NCBI GenBank assembly: GCA_963810485.1
Contig: CAWENQ010000008.1
Span: forward strand, 62,001-126,000
Length of the DNA: 64,000 bases
Direction: 5' to 3'
DNA from: DATKFM01 sp963810485
Lineage (GTDB): Bacteria; Pseudomonadota; Alphaproteobacteria; Dongiales; Dongiaceae
Shown here piece after piece: positions 19,970-28,374 of the stretch (the first letter of the stretch is position 1; every line of letters begins with the position of its first letter). Below the pieces are notes generated by a model. The model was not told the DNA's origin. It did no database searches and saw nothing but the letters and a program-made list of their open reading frames with translations. Both the position numbers and the translations under genes were made by a program.

Positions 19970-20386
19970 ATGGCGCAGGCAGACAGCACATCGGAGCCGG
20001 CCGCGGGAAGGGCAAACGGCGTTCTTGTTGTCGAGGATGAAGCCATCCTCCGCATGATGGTCGCCGAACATCTCCGGACCAAGGGATACCGGGTAATCGA
20101 AGCAGCCAGCCTCAACGAGGCGGTGGCCGTTCTCTCATCGGGGGAACCGGCTGACATCGTCTTCAGCGACGTCAATCTCTCGGGCTCACTGGGCGGACTA
20201 TCCCTAACTGTCTGGGTTCGAGAGCATTTCCCGGCCGTACCGGTCATACTGACGTCGGGCAACAAGTCGGTTGTCGAACGCATCCGTGGCGGCGACCCTG
20301 TGCCGTTCATCGCCAAGCCCTACGATCCTGAGCAGGTCGAACACAGTATCCGCCGCATGCTCTCGAGCCAATCCGCGGAGAAGTAA
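19970..20386 (+). CDS. Stand-alone receiver-domain response regulator (canonical)
   Basis: A 138-residue CheY-like single-domain protein. The acidic pocket is 'VVEDEAILRMMV', the phospho-acceptor Asp is in 'IVFSDVNLSG', the switch Thr/Ser is in 'VILTSGN', and the Lys is in 'FIAKPYDPEQV'. It is most similar to the neighbouring degenerate receiver, consistent with a tandem duplication. No histidine kinase is nearby, so the partner is unknown. Confidence 0.9.
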   Translation: MAQADSTSEPAAGRANGVLVVEDEAILRMMVAEHLRTKGYRVIEAASLNEAVAVLSSGEPADIVFSDVNLSGSLGGLSLTVWVREHFPAVPVILTSGNKSVVERIRGGDPVPFIAKPYDPEQVEHSIRRMLSSQSAEK

Positions 20387-20571
20387 CAGGACCATCGGCG
20401 ACCGGGGTCCCGGAGGACGGCGGCGTCTGAAGATCCGTGCCGAAATTAATTTTGTAAAATCAATCTCATATGGGGTAGAGGCAGGTTTGCAACGCAGTTG
20501 ACCGCCGCCGCTGCCGCGCTTATGTTCCCGCCACCTCAATAGAGGGAAGTGACCATGGCCCCGAGGGGCCC

Positions 20572-20613
20572 CGCCCGTCCGCGAGTTTCGCGCACGGGCG
20601 CGTTTTCGTTTTT
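20572..20613 (+). terminator. Rho-independent terminator upstream of ffh
   Basis: CGCCCGTCCGCG-AGTTT-CGCGCACGGGCG forms a strong stem (one internal mismatch), followed by CGTTTTCGTTTTT. It ends a plus-strand transcript before ffh, either from the receiver genes or from a short RNA starting in the AT-richer segment near 20440-20480. The rest of the 257-bp gap 20387-20643 shows no gene; I looked for an SRP RNA core motif and did not find one. Confidence 0.75.
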
Positions 20614-20643
20614 GGCTGTAGATGACCGAGATTTGCCACCGGC

Positions 20644-21996
20644 ATGTTTGAAAACCTGACTCAGCGCCTGGGCGATGTGTTCGACCGGCTGACGCGCCGC
20701 GGCGCGCTCAGCGAGGCCGACGTCGACGCCGCCATGCGCGAGGTGCGGGTGGCGCTGCTGGAAGCCGATGTGGCGCTGCCGGTGGTCAAGGACTTCATCG
20801 ACAAGGTGAAGGCCAAGTCGGTCGGCGAGACCGTGATCAAGAGCGTCACCCCCGGCCAGATGGTGGTGAAGATCGTCCATGATCACTTGGTGGAGACGCT
20901 GGGTGCGGAGAGCGTCGCTCTGAACCTGCAGGCGACGCCGCCGGTGCCGATCCTGATGGTGGGCCTCCAGGGTTCGGGCAAGACCACCACCACGGCCAAG
21001 ATCGCCATGCGCCTGACGAACCGGGAGCGCAAGCGTGTGCTGATGGCGTCGCTGGATACGCGCCGCCCGGCAGCGATGCAGCAGCTCGCGGTGCTGGGCG
21101 AGCAGACCGGCGTCGATACCCTGAACATCGTGCCGGGCGAGCCGCCGCTGGCGATCGCCAAGCGCGCGGTCGTGACGGCGAAGCTCGGCGGCTATGACGT
21201 GCTGATGCTGGATACCGCCGGCCGCTTGCATGTGGACGACGATCTCATGCGCGAAGTGGCGGCCGTGCGCGATGCCACTTCGCCGGCGGAGACGCTGCTG
21301 GTCGCAGATGCCATGACCGGCCAGGACGCCGTGAATGTGGCGCAGAATTTCAAGGACCGCGTCGGCCTCACCGGCATCGTGCTGACCCGTGTCGACGGCG
21401 ATGCCCGCGGCGGTGCGGCGCTGTCGATGCGCGCGATCACCGGCTGCCCGATCAAGCTGCTGGGCGTGGGCGAGAAACTGGACGCGCTGGAAGACTTCCA
21501 TCCCAGCCGCGTCGCCGGCCGCATCCTCGGCATGGGCGACGTGGTCAGCCTAGTGGAAAAGGCGGCGGAGACCATCGAGCGCGACGAGGCCGAGAAGCTC
21601 GCCGCCAAGCTTGAGAAGGGCAATTTCGATCTCAACGACCTGTCGCAGCAGCTGAAGCAGCTGCAGAAGATGGGCGGCCTCGGCGGCGTCATGGGCATGC
21701 TGCCGGGCGTCGGCAAGATCCAGAAGCAGCTTTCGCAGGCCAATATCGACGAGCGCATCCTGAAGCGGCAGCAGGCGATCATCTCCTCCATGACCAGGGA
21801 GGAGCGCAAGAAGCCGGAGCTGATCAAGGCCTCGCGCAAGCAGCGCATCGCCAACGGCTCGGGCGTCAGCGTCGCCGACGTCAACAAGCTGCTGAAGCAG
21901 CATATGGAAATGCAGCGGATGATGAAGCAGATGAAAAAGCTCGGCCAGAAGGGCCTGATGCGCCAGGGCCTCTCCGCCCTGATGCCGCGGCATTGA
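20644..21996 (+). CDS. ffh: Signal recognition particle protein Ffh (SRP54)
   Basis: A 450-residue GTPase that binds 4.5S RNA and signal sequences of nascent membrane and secreted proteins. An N-terminal helical bundle is followed by the G domain: GLQGSGKTTTTAK (about residue 107), 'DTAGRLHVDDDLM', and 'TRVDGDARGG'. The C-terminal M domain is Met-rich, ending 'MEMQRMMKQMKKLGQKGLM' in part. It heads the ffh-rpsP-rimM-trmD-rplS group common in proteobacteria, with a VOC gene inserted. Confidence 0.98.
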   Translation: MFENLTQRLGDVFDRLTRRGALSEADVDAAMREVRVALLEADVALPVVKDFIDKVKAKSVGETVIKSVTPGQMVVKIVHDHLVETLGAESVALNLQATPPVPILMVGLQGSGKTTTTAKIAMRLTNRERKRVLMASLDTRRPAAMQQLAVLGEQTGVDTLNIVPGEPPLAIAKRAVVTAKLGGYDVLMLDTAGRLHVDDDLMREVAAVRDATSPAETLLVADAMTGQDAVNVAQNFKDRVGLTGIVLTRVDGDARGGAALSMRAITGCPIKLLGVGEKLDALEDFHPSRVAGRILGMGDVVSLVEKAAETIERDEAEKLAAKLEKGNFDLNDLSQQLKQLQKMGGLGGVMGMLPGVGKIQKQLSQANIDERILKRQQAIISSMTREERKKPELIKASRKQRIANGSGVSVADVNKLLKQHMEMQRMMKQMKKLGQKGLMRQGLSALMPRH

Positions 21997-22015
21997 GGCG
22001 GAAGCGGAAGCAGCG

Positions 22016-22402
22016 ATGATCGATCACGTTTCCCTTGGCGTCACCGATTTCGAGCGCAGCAAGAAGTTCTACGATGCCGTGCTCGCGACGCTCGGCATGA
22101 AGCGCTACTACGATCATGACGGCGGCAGCGGTTATGGCCTGAGCGCGGAGAAGCCGTTCTTCTGGATCGGCACGCCGCTGGACGAAGGCCGGCCGGCGCG
22201 CGCTGGTGGCGGCACGCATATCTGCTTCGCCGCGGCCAACCGGAAGGCGGTCGACGAGTTTTTCCGCGCCGCGATTTCCGCCGGCGCGAAGGATGATGGC
22301 AAGCCGGGCCTGCGCCCGATCTATCACCCCGGCTATTACGGCGCCTTCGTCCTGGATCCCGACGGGCACAAGATCGAAGCCTGCTGTCACAAGCCGGAAT
22401 GA
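22016..22402 (+). CDS. VOC-superfamily (glyoxalase/bleomycin-resistance-like) protein
   Basis: A 128-residue protein with a single-chain vicinal-oxygen-chelate fold: 'MIDHVSLGVTDFERSKKFYDAVL' gives the first metal-ligand His, 'GTHICFAA' the second, and 'YYGAFVLDPDGHKIEACCH' the C-terminal ligand region. The likely activity is a metal-dependent lyase or dioxygenase-like reaction; the substrate is unknown. It lies 20 bp after ffh and before rpsP, probably in the same transcript. Confidence 0.9.
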   Translation: MIDHVSLGVTDFERSKKFYDAVLATLGMKRYYDHDGGSGYGLSAEKPFFWIGTPLDEGRPARAGGGTHICFAAANRKAVDEFFRAAISAGAKDDGKPGLRPIYHPGYYGAFVLDPDGHKIEACCHKPE

Positions 22403-22453
22403 ACAACCTGAATTGAAAAACGCACGAACCTGAGAAAGAGGAGCAGAGACTAA

Positions 22454-22861
22454 ATGTCACTCAAGATTCGCATGACCCGCGGCGGCACCAAGAAGCGTCC
22501 CTTCTACGGCATCGTCGTGGCCGACGGCCGCGCCCCGCGCGACGGCCGCTTCATCGAGAAGATCGGCACCTACAACCCGATGCTGGCGCACGACAATCCG
22601 GAGCGGGTGAAGTTCAATGCCGAGCGCATGAAGCATTGGCTGAGCGTCGGCGCCCAGCCCTCCGAGCGCATCGCCATCTTCCTGCACAGGGCCGGCATGG
22701 GCGCCGCGCCTGTGCGCCACGACCAGACGCAGCAGCATCTGCCGAAGAAGAAGGCGCAGGAGCGCGCCCAGGCCGCGACGGCTGCCGCAACGGCGGCCGC
22801 TGCGGCGCCAGCCCCTGCCCCGGCGGCCGCTCCGGCCGCGGACGCGCCGGCTGCGAGCTAG
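22454..22861 (+). CDS. rpsP: 30S ribosomal protein S16
   Basis: A 135-residue S16 beginning MSLKIRMTRGGTKKRPFYGIVV, with 'DGRFIEKIGTYNP' and 'WLSVGAQPSERI'. It is longer than the usual 80-90 residues because of an Ala/Pro-rich tail (from about residue 100), a frequent feature in alphaproteobacteria. Ribosome-binding site AGAAAGAGGAG upstream. Confidence 0.97.
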   Translation: MSLKIRMTRGGTKKRPFYGIVVADGRAPRDGRFIEKIGTYNPMLAHDNPERVKFNAERMKHWLSVGAQPSERIAIFLHRAGMGAAPVRHDQTQQHLPKKKAQERAQAATAAATAAAAAPAPAPAAAPAADAPAAS

Positions 22862-22891
22862 CAATCAAGACGCAGCCCGGTGCTCGAGCCC

Positions 22892-23431
22892 ATGTCCGAC
22901 CGCATCCTCATCGGCGTCATTGTCGGCGCCCATGGCGTGCGCGGCGAGGTGAAGATCAAAAGCTTCACCGCCGCCGCCGCGGCTGTGGCCGCCTATGGTC
23001 CGGTGACGGATGAGGCGGGGACGCGGCAGCTCAAGCTGAAACTCGTCGGCCAGGCCAAGGGCGCGGTGGTGGCACGGATCGACGGCGTCGCCGACCGCGA
23101 CGCCGCCGAGGCGCTGAAGGGCCTGCGGCTCCATGTCGCCCGCTCGGCCTTGCCGGATCCCGGCGAGGACGAGTTCTACTGCGCCGACTTGATCGGCCTG
23201 CCGCTGCAGCTGAGCGACGGCAGTGCCTATGGCCGGATCAAGAATGTGGAGGATTTCGGCGCCGGGGACGTTGTGGAGATCGCCCTGGAGGCCGGCGGCA
23301 CGGAGTTCCAGCCGCTGACCCGCCGGATCTTCCCCGTCCTGGACCCGAAAGCCGGCCGGGCTGTCATCGAACCGCCCGCCGTGGTGGAGGTTAAGCCGGA
23401 CATGGAGCAGGAAAGGGCGGCCAATGGCTGA
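22892..23431 (+). CDS. rimM: Ribosome maturation factor RimM
   Basis: About 179 residues from ATG 22892 (MSDRILIGVIVGAHGVRGEVKIKSF); an upstream GTG at 22880 is also in frame. N-terminal RimM beta-barrel, then the PRC-barrel domain ('DEFYCADLIGLPLQLSDGSAYGRI'), and a C-terminal 'RRIFPVLD' segment. It assists 30S head assembly through S19 and 16S processing. The stop overlaps the trmD start region, in operon with rpsP and trmD. Confidence 0.95.
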   Translation: MSDRILIGVIVGAHGVRGEVKIKSFTAAAAAVAAYGPVTDEAGTRQLKLKLVGQAKGAVVARIDGVADRDAAEALKGLRLHVARSALPDPGEDEFYCADLIGLPLQLSDGSAYGRIKNVEDFGAGDVVEIALEAGGTEFQPLTRRIFPVLDPKAGRAVIEPPAVVEVKPDMEQERAANG

Positions 23432-24161
23432 AGCGCCTTTCTCCCGCTGGACCGTCCGGGTCCTGACCTTGTTTCCGGAAATGTTCCCGGGGCCCCTGGG
23501 CCAATCCCTGGCCGGCAAGGCCCTGGAGGCGGGGATTTGGGACCTGGAAACGGTGGACATCCGCGGCTTTGCACGCGATAAACACCGCACCGTCGACGAC
23601 GCCCCGTTCGGCGGTGGCCCCGGCATGGTAATGCGGCCCGACGTGCTCGACGCGGCAATTTCCGCGGCGCTCGGCGATGGCCGCGGTCCGGTGGTCTATC
23701 TCAGCCCGCGCGGGCGCCTGCTGACCCAGGCGGTGGTGCGGGAACTGGCGGCCCGGCCGGCATTGACGCTGCTCTGCGGCCGTTATGAAGGGGTGGATGA
23801 ACGGGTGCTGGAGGCGCGCGGCATCGACGAGATCAGCCTCGGCGATTTCGTGCTGTCGGGCGGTGAACCGGCGGCCATGGCGCTGATCGACGCGGTGGTG
23901 CGGCTGCTGCCCGGAGTGGTGGGTGCGCCGGCGACACTGGATGAAGAGAGTTTTGAACGGGGATTGCTGGAGTATCCCCATTACACCCGTCCGGCGGATT
24001 GGCTCGGGCGGCAAGTGCCGGAGGTGCTGATCTCCGGCCATCATGAACGGATCAAGGCCTGGCGATTGGCCCAGGCGGAAGCGGCGACAAGGAACCGGCG
24101 GCCGGATATGTGGGCCCGCTATGTCGCCGAGCGGAACAGAGAAGAAGGACGACGACCATGA
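23424..24161 (+). CDS. trmD: tRNA (guanine-N1)-methyltransferase TrmD
   Basis: A 245-residue SPOUT methyltransferase that makes m1G37 in tRNAs, preventing frameshifting. The trefoil-knot SAM site is visible: 'YLSPRGRLLTQAVV', 'LLCGRYEGVDERV' and 'EISLGDFVLSGGEPAAM'. Catalytic Asp region: 'PADWLGRQVPEVLISGHHERI'. It overlaps rimM by 8 bp and rplS by 4 bp (ATGA). Confidence 0.98.
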   Translation: MAEAPFSRWTVRVLTLFPEMFPGPLGQSLAGKALEAGIWDLETVDIRGFARDKHRTVDDAPFGGGPGMVMRPDVLDAAISAALGDGRGPVVYLSPRGRLLTQAVVRELAARPALTLLCGRYEGVDERVLEARGIDEISLGDFVLSGGEPAAMALIDAVVRLLPGVVGAPATLDEESFERGLLEYPHYTRPADWLGRQVPEVLISGHHERIKAWRLAQAEAATRNRRPDMWARYVAERNREEGRRP

Positions 24162-24580
24162 CCCTGACGACCATTCAACAGCTCGAGCTCGAGCAGATCG
24201 AAAAAGCCAAGGGCGGCAAGAAGATTCCGGATTTTGCGCCCGGCGACACGCTGCGCGTCGACGTCAAGGTGGTGGAAGGCACGCGCGAGCGTATCCAGGC
24301 CTTCGAAGGGGTCTGCATCGGCCGCAAGAATGCCGGCCTGCACTCCTCCTTCACCGTCCGCAAGATCTCCTATGGCGAAGGGGTGGAGCGCGTGTTCCCG
24401 CTCTACAGCCCGCGCCTCGCCACCATCGAGGTGGTGCGCCGCGGCGATGTCCGCCGCGCCAAGCTCTATTATCTCCGTACCCGCCGCGGCAAGTCCGCGC
24501 GCATCCTCGAGAAGACCGGCGGCGCCGTTGCCAGCGATCTTACTCCGGAAGCATTGGCCGAGACCTCAAGCGCATCGTAG
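24158..24580 (+). CDS. rplS: 50S ribosomal protein L19
   Basis: 140 residues from ATG 24158, which overlaps the trmD stop. Contains the family core 'FAPGDTLRVDVKVVEGTRER', 'FEGVCIGRKNAGLHSSFTVRK', 'GVERVFPLYSP' and 'RRAKLYYLR'. It sits at the 30S/50S interface. Its C-terminus is about 20 residues longer than in E. coli. End of the rpsP-rimM-trmD-rplS operon. Confidence 0.97.
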   Translation: MTLTTIQQLELEQIEKAKGGKKIPDFAPGDTLRVDVKVVEGTRERIQAFEGVCIGRKNAGLHSSFTVRKISYGEGVERVFPLYSPRLATIEVVRRGDVRRAKLYYLRTRRGKSARILEKTGGAVASDLTPEALAETSSAS

Positions 24581-24640
24581 GGCCGATCGCCCTGGGATTG
24601 CGGCGGCCGCATTGGCGGCCGAGTTTGATACGGAACCACC

Positions 24641-26050
24641 ATGTCGCAAAAGCCGCGCACCCTCTTCGACAAGATCTGGGACAGCCACCTGGCCCACCGC
24701 CAGGATGACGGCACCTGTCTGATCTATATCGACCGGCATCTGGTGCATGAGGTGACCAGCCCGCAGGCGTTCGAAGGCCTGCGCGCCAGCGGCCGCAAGG
24801 TGCACCGGCCCAGCGCCACGCTGGCCGTGGCCGATCACAACGTGCCGACCACCGACCGCAGCAAGGGCATCGAGGACGAGGAATCCCGCATCCAGGTGCA
24901 GACCCTGGAGAACAACTGCCGCGAGTTCGGCATCACCTACTATTCGATGGACGATATCCGACAGGGCATCGTCCACATCATCGGGCCGGAACAGGGCATG
25001 ACCCAGCCGGGCATGACCATTGTTTGCGGTGACAGCCACACTTCGACCCATGGCGCGTTCGGCGCGCTGGCCTTCGGCATCGGCACGTCGGAAGTGGAGC
25101 ATGTGCTGGCGACCCAGACGCTGATCCAGCAGCCGGCGAAGAACATGCGCATCGCCGTCGAGGGCGACCTGCCCGTGGGCGTAACGGCGAAGGACCTGAT
25201 CCTGGCGATCATCGGCAAGATCGGCACCGCCGGCGGCACCGGCCATGTGATCGAATATGCCGGCCAGGCGATCCGCGACCTCTCGGTGGAAGGGCGGATG
25301 ACCGTCTGCAACATGTCGATCGAGGCGGGCGCCCGCGCCGGCCTGATCGCGCCCGACGAAAAGACGTTTGAGTATCTGAAGGGCCGCCCCATGGCGCCGA
25401 AGGCGGGCCAGTGGGAACAGGCCGTCGCCTATTGGCGCACGCTGCCCTCGGATGCCGGCGCCTTCTACGACAAGGAAGTGGTGCTGCAAGCCGCCGACAT
25501 CGTGCCGCAGGTGACCTGGGGCACCAGCCCGGAAGACGTGCTGCCGATCACGGCGAAAGTGCCGAACCCCGCCGACATTGCGGATGAAGGCAAGCGCAAG
25601 TCGATCGAGCGCTCCCTGGCCTATATGGGACTGACGCCGGGCACGCCGCTGAGCGAAGTGAAGGTGGATCGCGTTTTCATCGGTTCCTGCACCAACGGCC
25701 GCATCGAGGATCTGCGGGAAGTCGCCAAGGTCGCCCAGGGGCGCAAGGTGGCGGCCCATGTGCAGGCGATGGTAGTGCCCGGCTCCGGCCTGGTGAAGGA
25801 ACAGGCCGAACAGGAAGGCCTCGACAAGATCCTGACCGCCGCCGGCTTCGAATGGCGTGAGCCCGGCTGCTCCATGTGCCTGGCGATGAACGCCGACAAG
25901 CTGCAGGAAGGCGAACGCTGCGCGTCGACGTCGAACCGAAACTTCGAAGGCCGCCAAGGCCGCGGCGGACGCACCCACCTGGTAAGTCCCGCCATGGCCG
26001 CCGCCGCCGCCGTCACCGGCCACCTCACGGATATCCGGAAGCTCGCATAG
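24641..26050 (+). CDS. leuC: 3-isopropylmalate dehydratase large subunit
   Basis: A 469-residue aconitase-family [4Fe-4S] enzyme that isomerises 2- to 3-isopropylmalate in leucine synthesis, with LeuD. Cluster cysteines are in 'FIGSCTNGRIEDLR' and 'REPGCSMCLAMN'. Substrate-site 'CGDSHTSTHGAFGA' and 'GTSEVEHVLATQ' are intact. The length matches the family (about 466-472). leuD and leuB follow, separated from leuC by small genes. Confidence 0.98.
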   Translation: MSQKPRTLFDKIWDSHLAHRQDDGTCLIYIDRHLVHEVTSPQAFEGLRASGRKVHRPSATLAVADHNVPTTDRSKGIEDEESRIQVQTLENNCREFGITYYSMDDIRQGIVHIIGPEQGMTQPGMTIVCGDSHTSTHGAFGALAFGIGTSEVEHVLATQTLIQQPAKNMRIAVEGDLPVGVTAKDLILAIIGKIGTAGGTGHVIEYAGQAIRDLSVEGRMTVCNMSIEAGARAGLIAPDEKTFEYLKGRPMAPKAGQWEQAVAYWRTLPSDAGAFYDKEVVLQAADIVPQVTWGTSPEDVLPITAKVPNPADIADEGKRKSIERSLAYMGLTPGTPLSEVKVDRVFIGSCTNGRIEDLREVAKVAQGRKVAAHVQAMVVPGSGLVKEQAEQEGLDKILTAAGFEWREPGCSMCLAMNADKLQEGERCASTSNRNFEGRQGRGGRTHLVSPAMAAAAAVTGHLTDIRKLA

Positions 26051-26064
26051 GACCGGATGCCGTT

Positions 26065-26448
26065 GTGACTCGTCCGCAGGGAATCAGATTGCGGGCGGGC
26101 ACGCCCGCGAATGGCCCGGCGCTGCGCGATCTGCATGAGGCCTCGATCCGGGCCTTCGGCATCTCCGCCTACACACCCGTGGAGGTCGAGAGCTGGGTCG
26201 GCGTGCTGGAGCCGCACCGTTACGGCGAGGCCATGACCAAATACGGCGAGGTTTTCCTGCTGGCTGCCGCCGAAGCGGCGATCGCGGCTGCCGGCCACGG
26301 CCGGATCCGCATCGGTGCCTCCCTCAGCGGGCGGGCCTTCTATGAAGCCAAGGGCTACCGGGTGGTCGCTGACCGGGTTTGGAAGAGCCGGGGCGGGTTG
26401 GACATGGCTGCTCTCGACATGGAGAAGAGGGTGGCGGACTCCAGTTAA
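26065..26448 (+). CDS. GNAT-like protein lacking its acetyl-CoA-binding core
   Basis: 127 residues from GTG 26065. The N-terminal 'ALRDLHEASIRAFGISAYTPVEVESW' and C-terminal 'GASLSGRAFYEAKGYRV' are typical of single-domain GNAT acetyltransferases of about 165 residues. 'YGEVFLLAA' runs straight into 'AAEAAIAAAGHGRI', so about 40-45 residues are missing. Those residues would be the central strands and the R/Q-x-x-G-x-G/A loop that binds acetyl-CoA. The join lies in Ala/Glu-coding GC repeats, which suggests an in-frame deletion. It is probably inactive, effectively a pseudogene. Confidence 0.7.
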   Translation: MTRPQGIRLRAGTPANGPALRDLHEASIRAFGISAYTPVEVESWVGVLEPHRYGEAMTKYGEVFLLAAAEAAIAAAGHGRIRIGASLSGRAFYEAKGYRVVADRVWKSRGGLDMAALDMEKRVADSS

Positions 26449-26605
26449 CCCACTGATATCATTGATTCACATAGCCGAGAGCAGGCGACTGTCCTCTTGC
26501 CCGAACCGGGCCGCTCCGCTAACCTTTTGATATCGGCACCGTCGCGCGCACCCAGAGGGCTACTGGGCGAGAACGTACGCGGTGCTTTTTCGTTGGAGGA
26601 GACTG

Positions 26606-26965
26606 ATGAGGAAGGCCTTTCTGTTGAGCGCCGCGCTTTCGGCCCTGGTGCTGCCGCTGGCGGCGCTGGCCGGCGACGCGCTGAGCGGCGACCAGATCCG
26701 GACCCTGGTGTCCGGCAATACCGTCCAGGGCAGCATGGAAGCGACCGGCGTCTACGCCGAATTCTACGCCGCCGACGGCACGATCAAGGGCAAGGATTAC
26801 GCCGGTGTTTGGAGCATCGATGGCGATAACATGTGCTTCCAGTATGGCTCGGACCCCGCCGCCTGCTGGCAGGCGGCCAAGGAAGGCGACCAGATCCAGT
26901 GGGTGAAGGACGGCAAGGTCGATGGCACCGGCACCATCGTCATGGGCAATCCGAACAATTTTTAA
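26606..26965 (+). CDS. Small exported protein of unknown function
   Basis: 119 residues. The start at 26606 is supported by GGAGGAG 5 nt upstream. Sec signal peptide MRKAFLLSAALSALVLPLAALA, cleaved at about residue 22-23. The mature part has 'DQIRTLVSGNTVQGS', 'YYA/YAEFYAADGTIKGKDYAGVWSI' and 'CFQYGSDPAACWQ' with two Cys. This order (lipocalin-like strand pattern, paired Cys) recurs in alphaproteobacterial periplasmic proteins of unknown role. It is followed by a stable hairpin at 27017-27040. Confidence 0.8.
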   Translation: MRKAFLLSAALSALVLPLAALAGDALSGDQIRTLVSGNTVQGSMEATGVYAEFYAADGTIKGKDYAGVWSIDGDNMCFQYGSDPAACWQAAKEGDQIQWVKDGKVDGTGTIVMGNPNNF

Positions 26966-27016
26966 CCATCCGTTAGCTATTTTCGCTGTTCGCTGTCCCA
27001 AGTGAATTCTGTCCTG

Positions 27017-27040
27017 GGCGCCGGTGTGACCACCGGCGCC
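27017..27040. other. Perfect 10-bp hairpin between two genes
   Basis: GGCGCCGGTG-TGAC-CACCGGCGCC, perfect pairing with a 4-nt loop but no following T-run. It lies 20 bp before the RDD gene start used here. It may stabilise or end the upstream transcript, or hide the ribosome-binding site of an alternative ATG at 27049. Confidence 0.6.
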
Positions 27041-27060
27041 TGAACTTCATGGGGGACCAA

Positions 27061-27543
27061 ATGGCCTACGGTGGATTTTGGATCCGGGTGGTGGCGTACT
27101 TCATCGACACCATCATTTTGCTTGTCCTGCTGGGCGTTTTGTATTTCGCCCTGACCGCGGTCGGACTCATTGATATGACGGCAATCACGGCGCTCGTTGA
27201 CCAATCGGCGATGCAGCCCGGCGCCGAACCAGACCCGGCCCTGGTGATGGAAATGACCCGCCAGGTGGGAATATTTTATTTGTTCGTGTTCCTCTTGGCC
27301 TGGCTTTATGACGCGCTGCTGACCGCATCGCCCATGCAGGCGACGCCGGGGAAGATGGTTTTTGGCCTGCGGGTGGCCACGGCCGACGGCGAGCCGATCG
27401 GCTTTGGCCGCGCCACCGGCCGGTTCTTCGGCAAGATCGTATCGGGAATGATCTTCAACGTCGGCTATCTCATGGTTGCCTTCACCTCGCGCAAGCAGGG
27501 GCTGCACGACATGATCGCCAATACGGTGGTCATGCGCGCCTAG
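27061..27543 (+). CDS. RDD-family membrane protein
   Basis: 160 residues from ATG 27061, preferred over the in-frame ATG at 27049 because GGGGGA precedes it by 6 nt. Begins 'AYGGFWIRVVAYFIDTIILLVLLGVLY', the RDD signature helix with conserved Arg and Asp. A second helix is at 'IFYLFVFLLAWLYDALLTAS', then 'TPGKMVFGLRV' and 'RFFGKIV'. RDD proteins are inner-membrane and mostly uncharacterised; some are implicated in ion transport. Confidence 0.9.
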   Translation: MAYGGFWIRVVAYFIDTIILLVLLGVLYFALTAVGLIDMTAITALVDQSAMQPGAEPDPALVMEMTRQVGIFYLFVFLLAWLYDALLTASPMQATPGKMVFGLRVATADGEPIGFGRATGRFFGKIVSGMIFNVGYLMVAFTSRKQGLHDMIANTVVMRA

Positions 27544-27632
27544 GCGCCGATCGACCCCGCTTGTGAAGGGCGGTTTCCCTGTGTAATGACTCCGCTCCCG
27601 CCGGACCGGCCGGCGGGACGGAGGCCCTGACC

Positions 27633-28244
27633 ATGCAGAAATTCACCAGTTTGACCGGCGTCGCGGCGCCGTTGCCGATGATCAATGTCGACACCGACAT
27701 GATCATCCCCAAGCAGTTCCTGAAGACCATCAAGCGCACCGGCTTGGGTAAGAACCTGTTCGACGAGATGCGCTACAATAGGGACGGCAGCGAGAAGCCC
27801 GGCTTCGTGCTGAACCGCCCGGCCTACCGCAAGGCGAGCATCCTGGTATCCGGCGCCAATTTCGGCTGCGGCTCTTCGCGTGAGCATGCGCCCTGGGCGC
27901 TCCTGGATTTCGGCATCCGCTGCGTCATCGCGCCGAGCTTTGCCGACATCTTCTACAACAACTGCTTCAAGAACGGCATCCTGCCGATCAAGCTGCCGCA
28001 GTCCGAAGTCGACAAGCTGATGGATGATGCCGAGCGCGGCGCCAATGCGATCATCAGCATCGATCTGGAGAGGCAGGAGATCCGCGGCCCCGACGGCGGC
28101 TGCATCAAGTTCGAACTCGACGGCTTCCGCAAGCATTGCCTGCTGAACGGCCTGGACGATATCGGCCTGACCCTGCAAAAGGCGCCGTCGATCGAGAGCT
28201 TCGAAGCCAAGAACCGCACCAGCCAGCCCTGGCTGTGGGCCTAA
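27633..28244 (+). CDS. leuD: 3-isopropylmalate dehydratase small subunit
   Basis: 203 residues, partner of LeuC. Swivelling-domain landmarks: 'INVDTDMIIPKQFLKTIKRTGLG', 'FGCGSSREHAPWALLDFG' and 'SFADIFYNNCFKNGILPI'. It lies 90 bp after the RDD gene and is followed by a palindromic element and leuB. Confidence 0.98.
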   Translation: MQKFTSLTGVAAPLPMINVDTDMIIPKQFLKTIKRTGLGKNLFDEMRYNRDGSEKPGFVLNRPAYRKASILVSGANFGCGSSREHAPWALLDFGIRCVIAPSFADIFYNNCFKNGILPIKLPQSEVDKLMDDAERGANAIISIDLERQEIRGPDGGCIKFELDGFRKHCLLNGLDDIGLTLQKAPSIESFEAKNRTSQPWLWA

Positions 28245-28257
28245 AGGGTTCACGAGT

Positions 28258-28360
28258 CCTGTAGGGGCGACCTCGGCAAGATCGCTTCGCGATCTGCCTG
28301 GCGGTCACCCCGCGGACATCGCAGCGTTGCATCAGGGCGACCGCCAGTCCCCCCTACGGA
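28258..28360. repeat. Composite palindromic element between leuD and leuB
   Basis: Nested inverted repeats: GTAGGGGCGAC (28261-28271) with GTCCCCCCTAC (28347-28357), one mismatch; CTGGCGGTC (28298-28306) with GACCGCCAG (28339-28347), perfect; and a small GATCGC-TTC-GCGATC hairpin (28280-28294). This has the look of a dispersed intergenic repeat of the GTAGGGGCGACC type. It could also affect leuB expression or mRNA stability. Confidence 0.7.
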
Positions 28361-28374
28361 AAATCGGACACATC

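Noticed and set aside
20387..20643. SRP (4.5S) RNA or a known alphaproteobacterial riboswitch before ffh
   Set aside because: No SRP RNA core motif is present; only a hairpin with a T-run, called as a terminator, can be supported.
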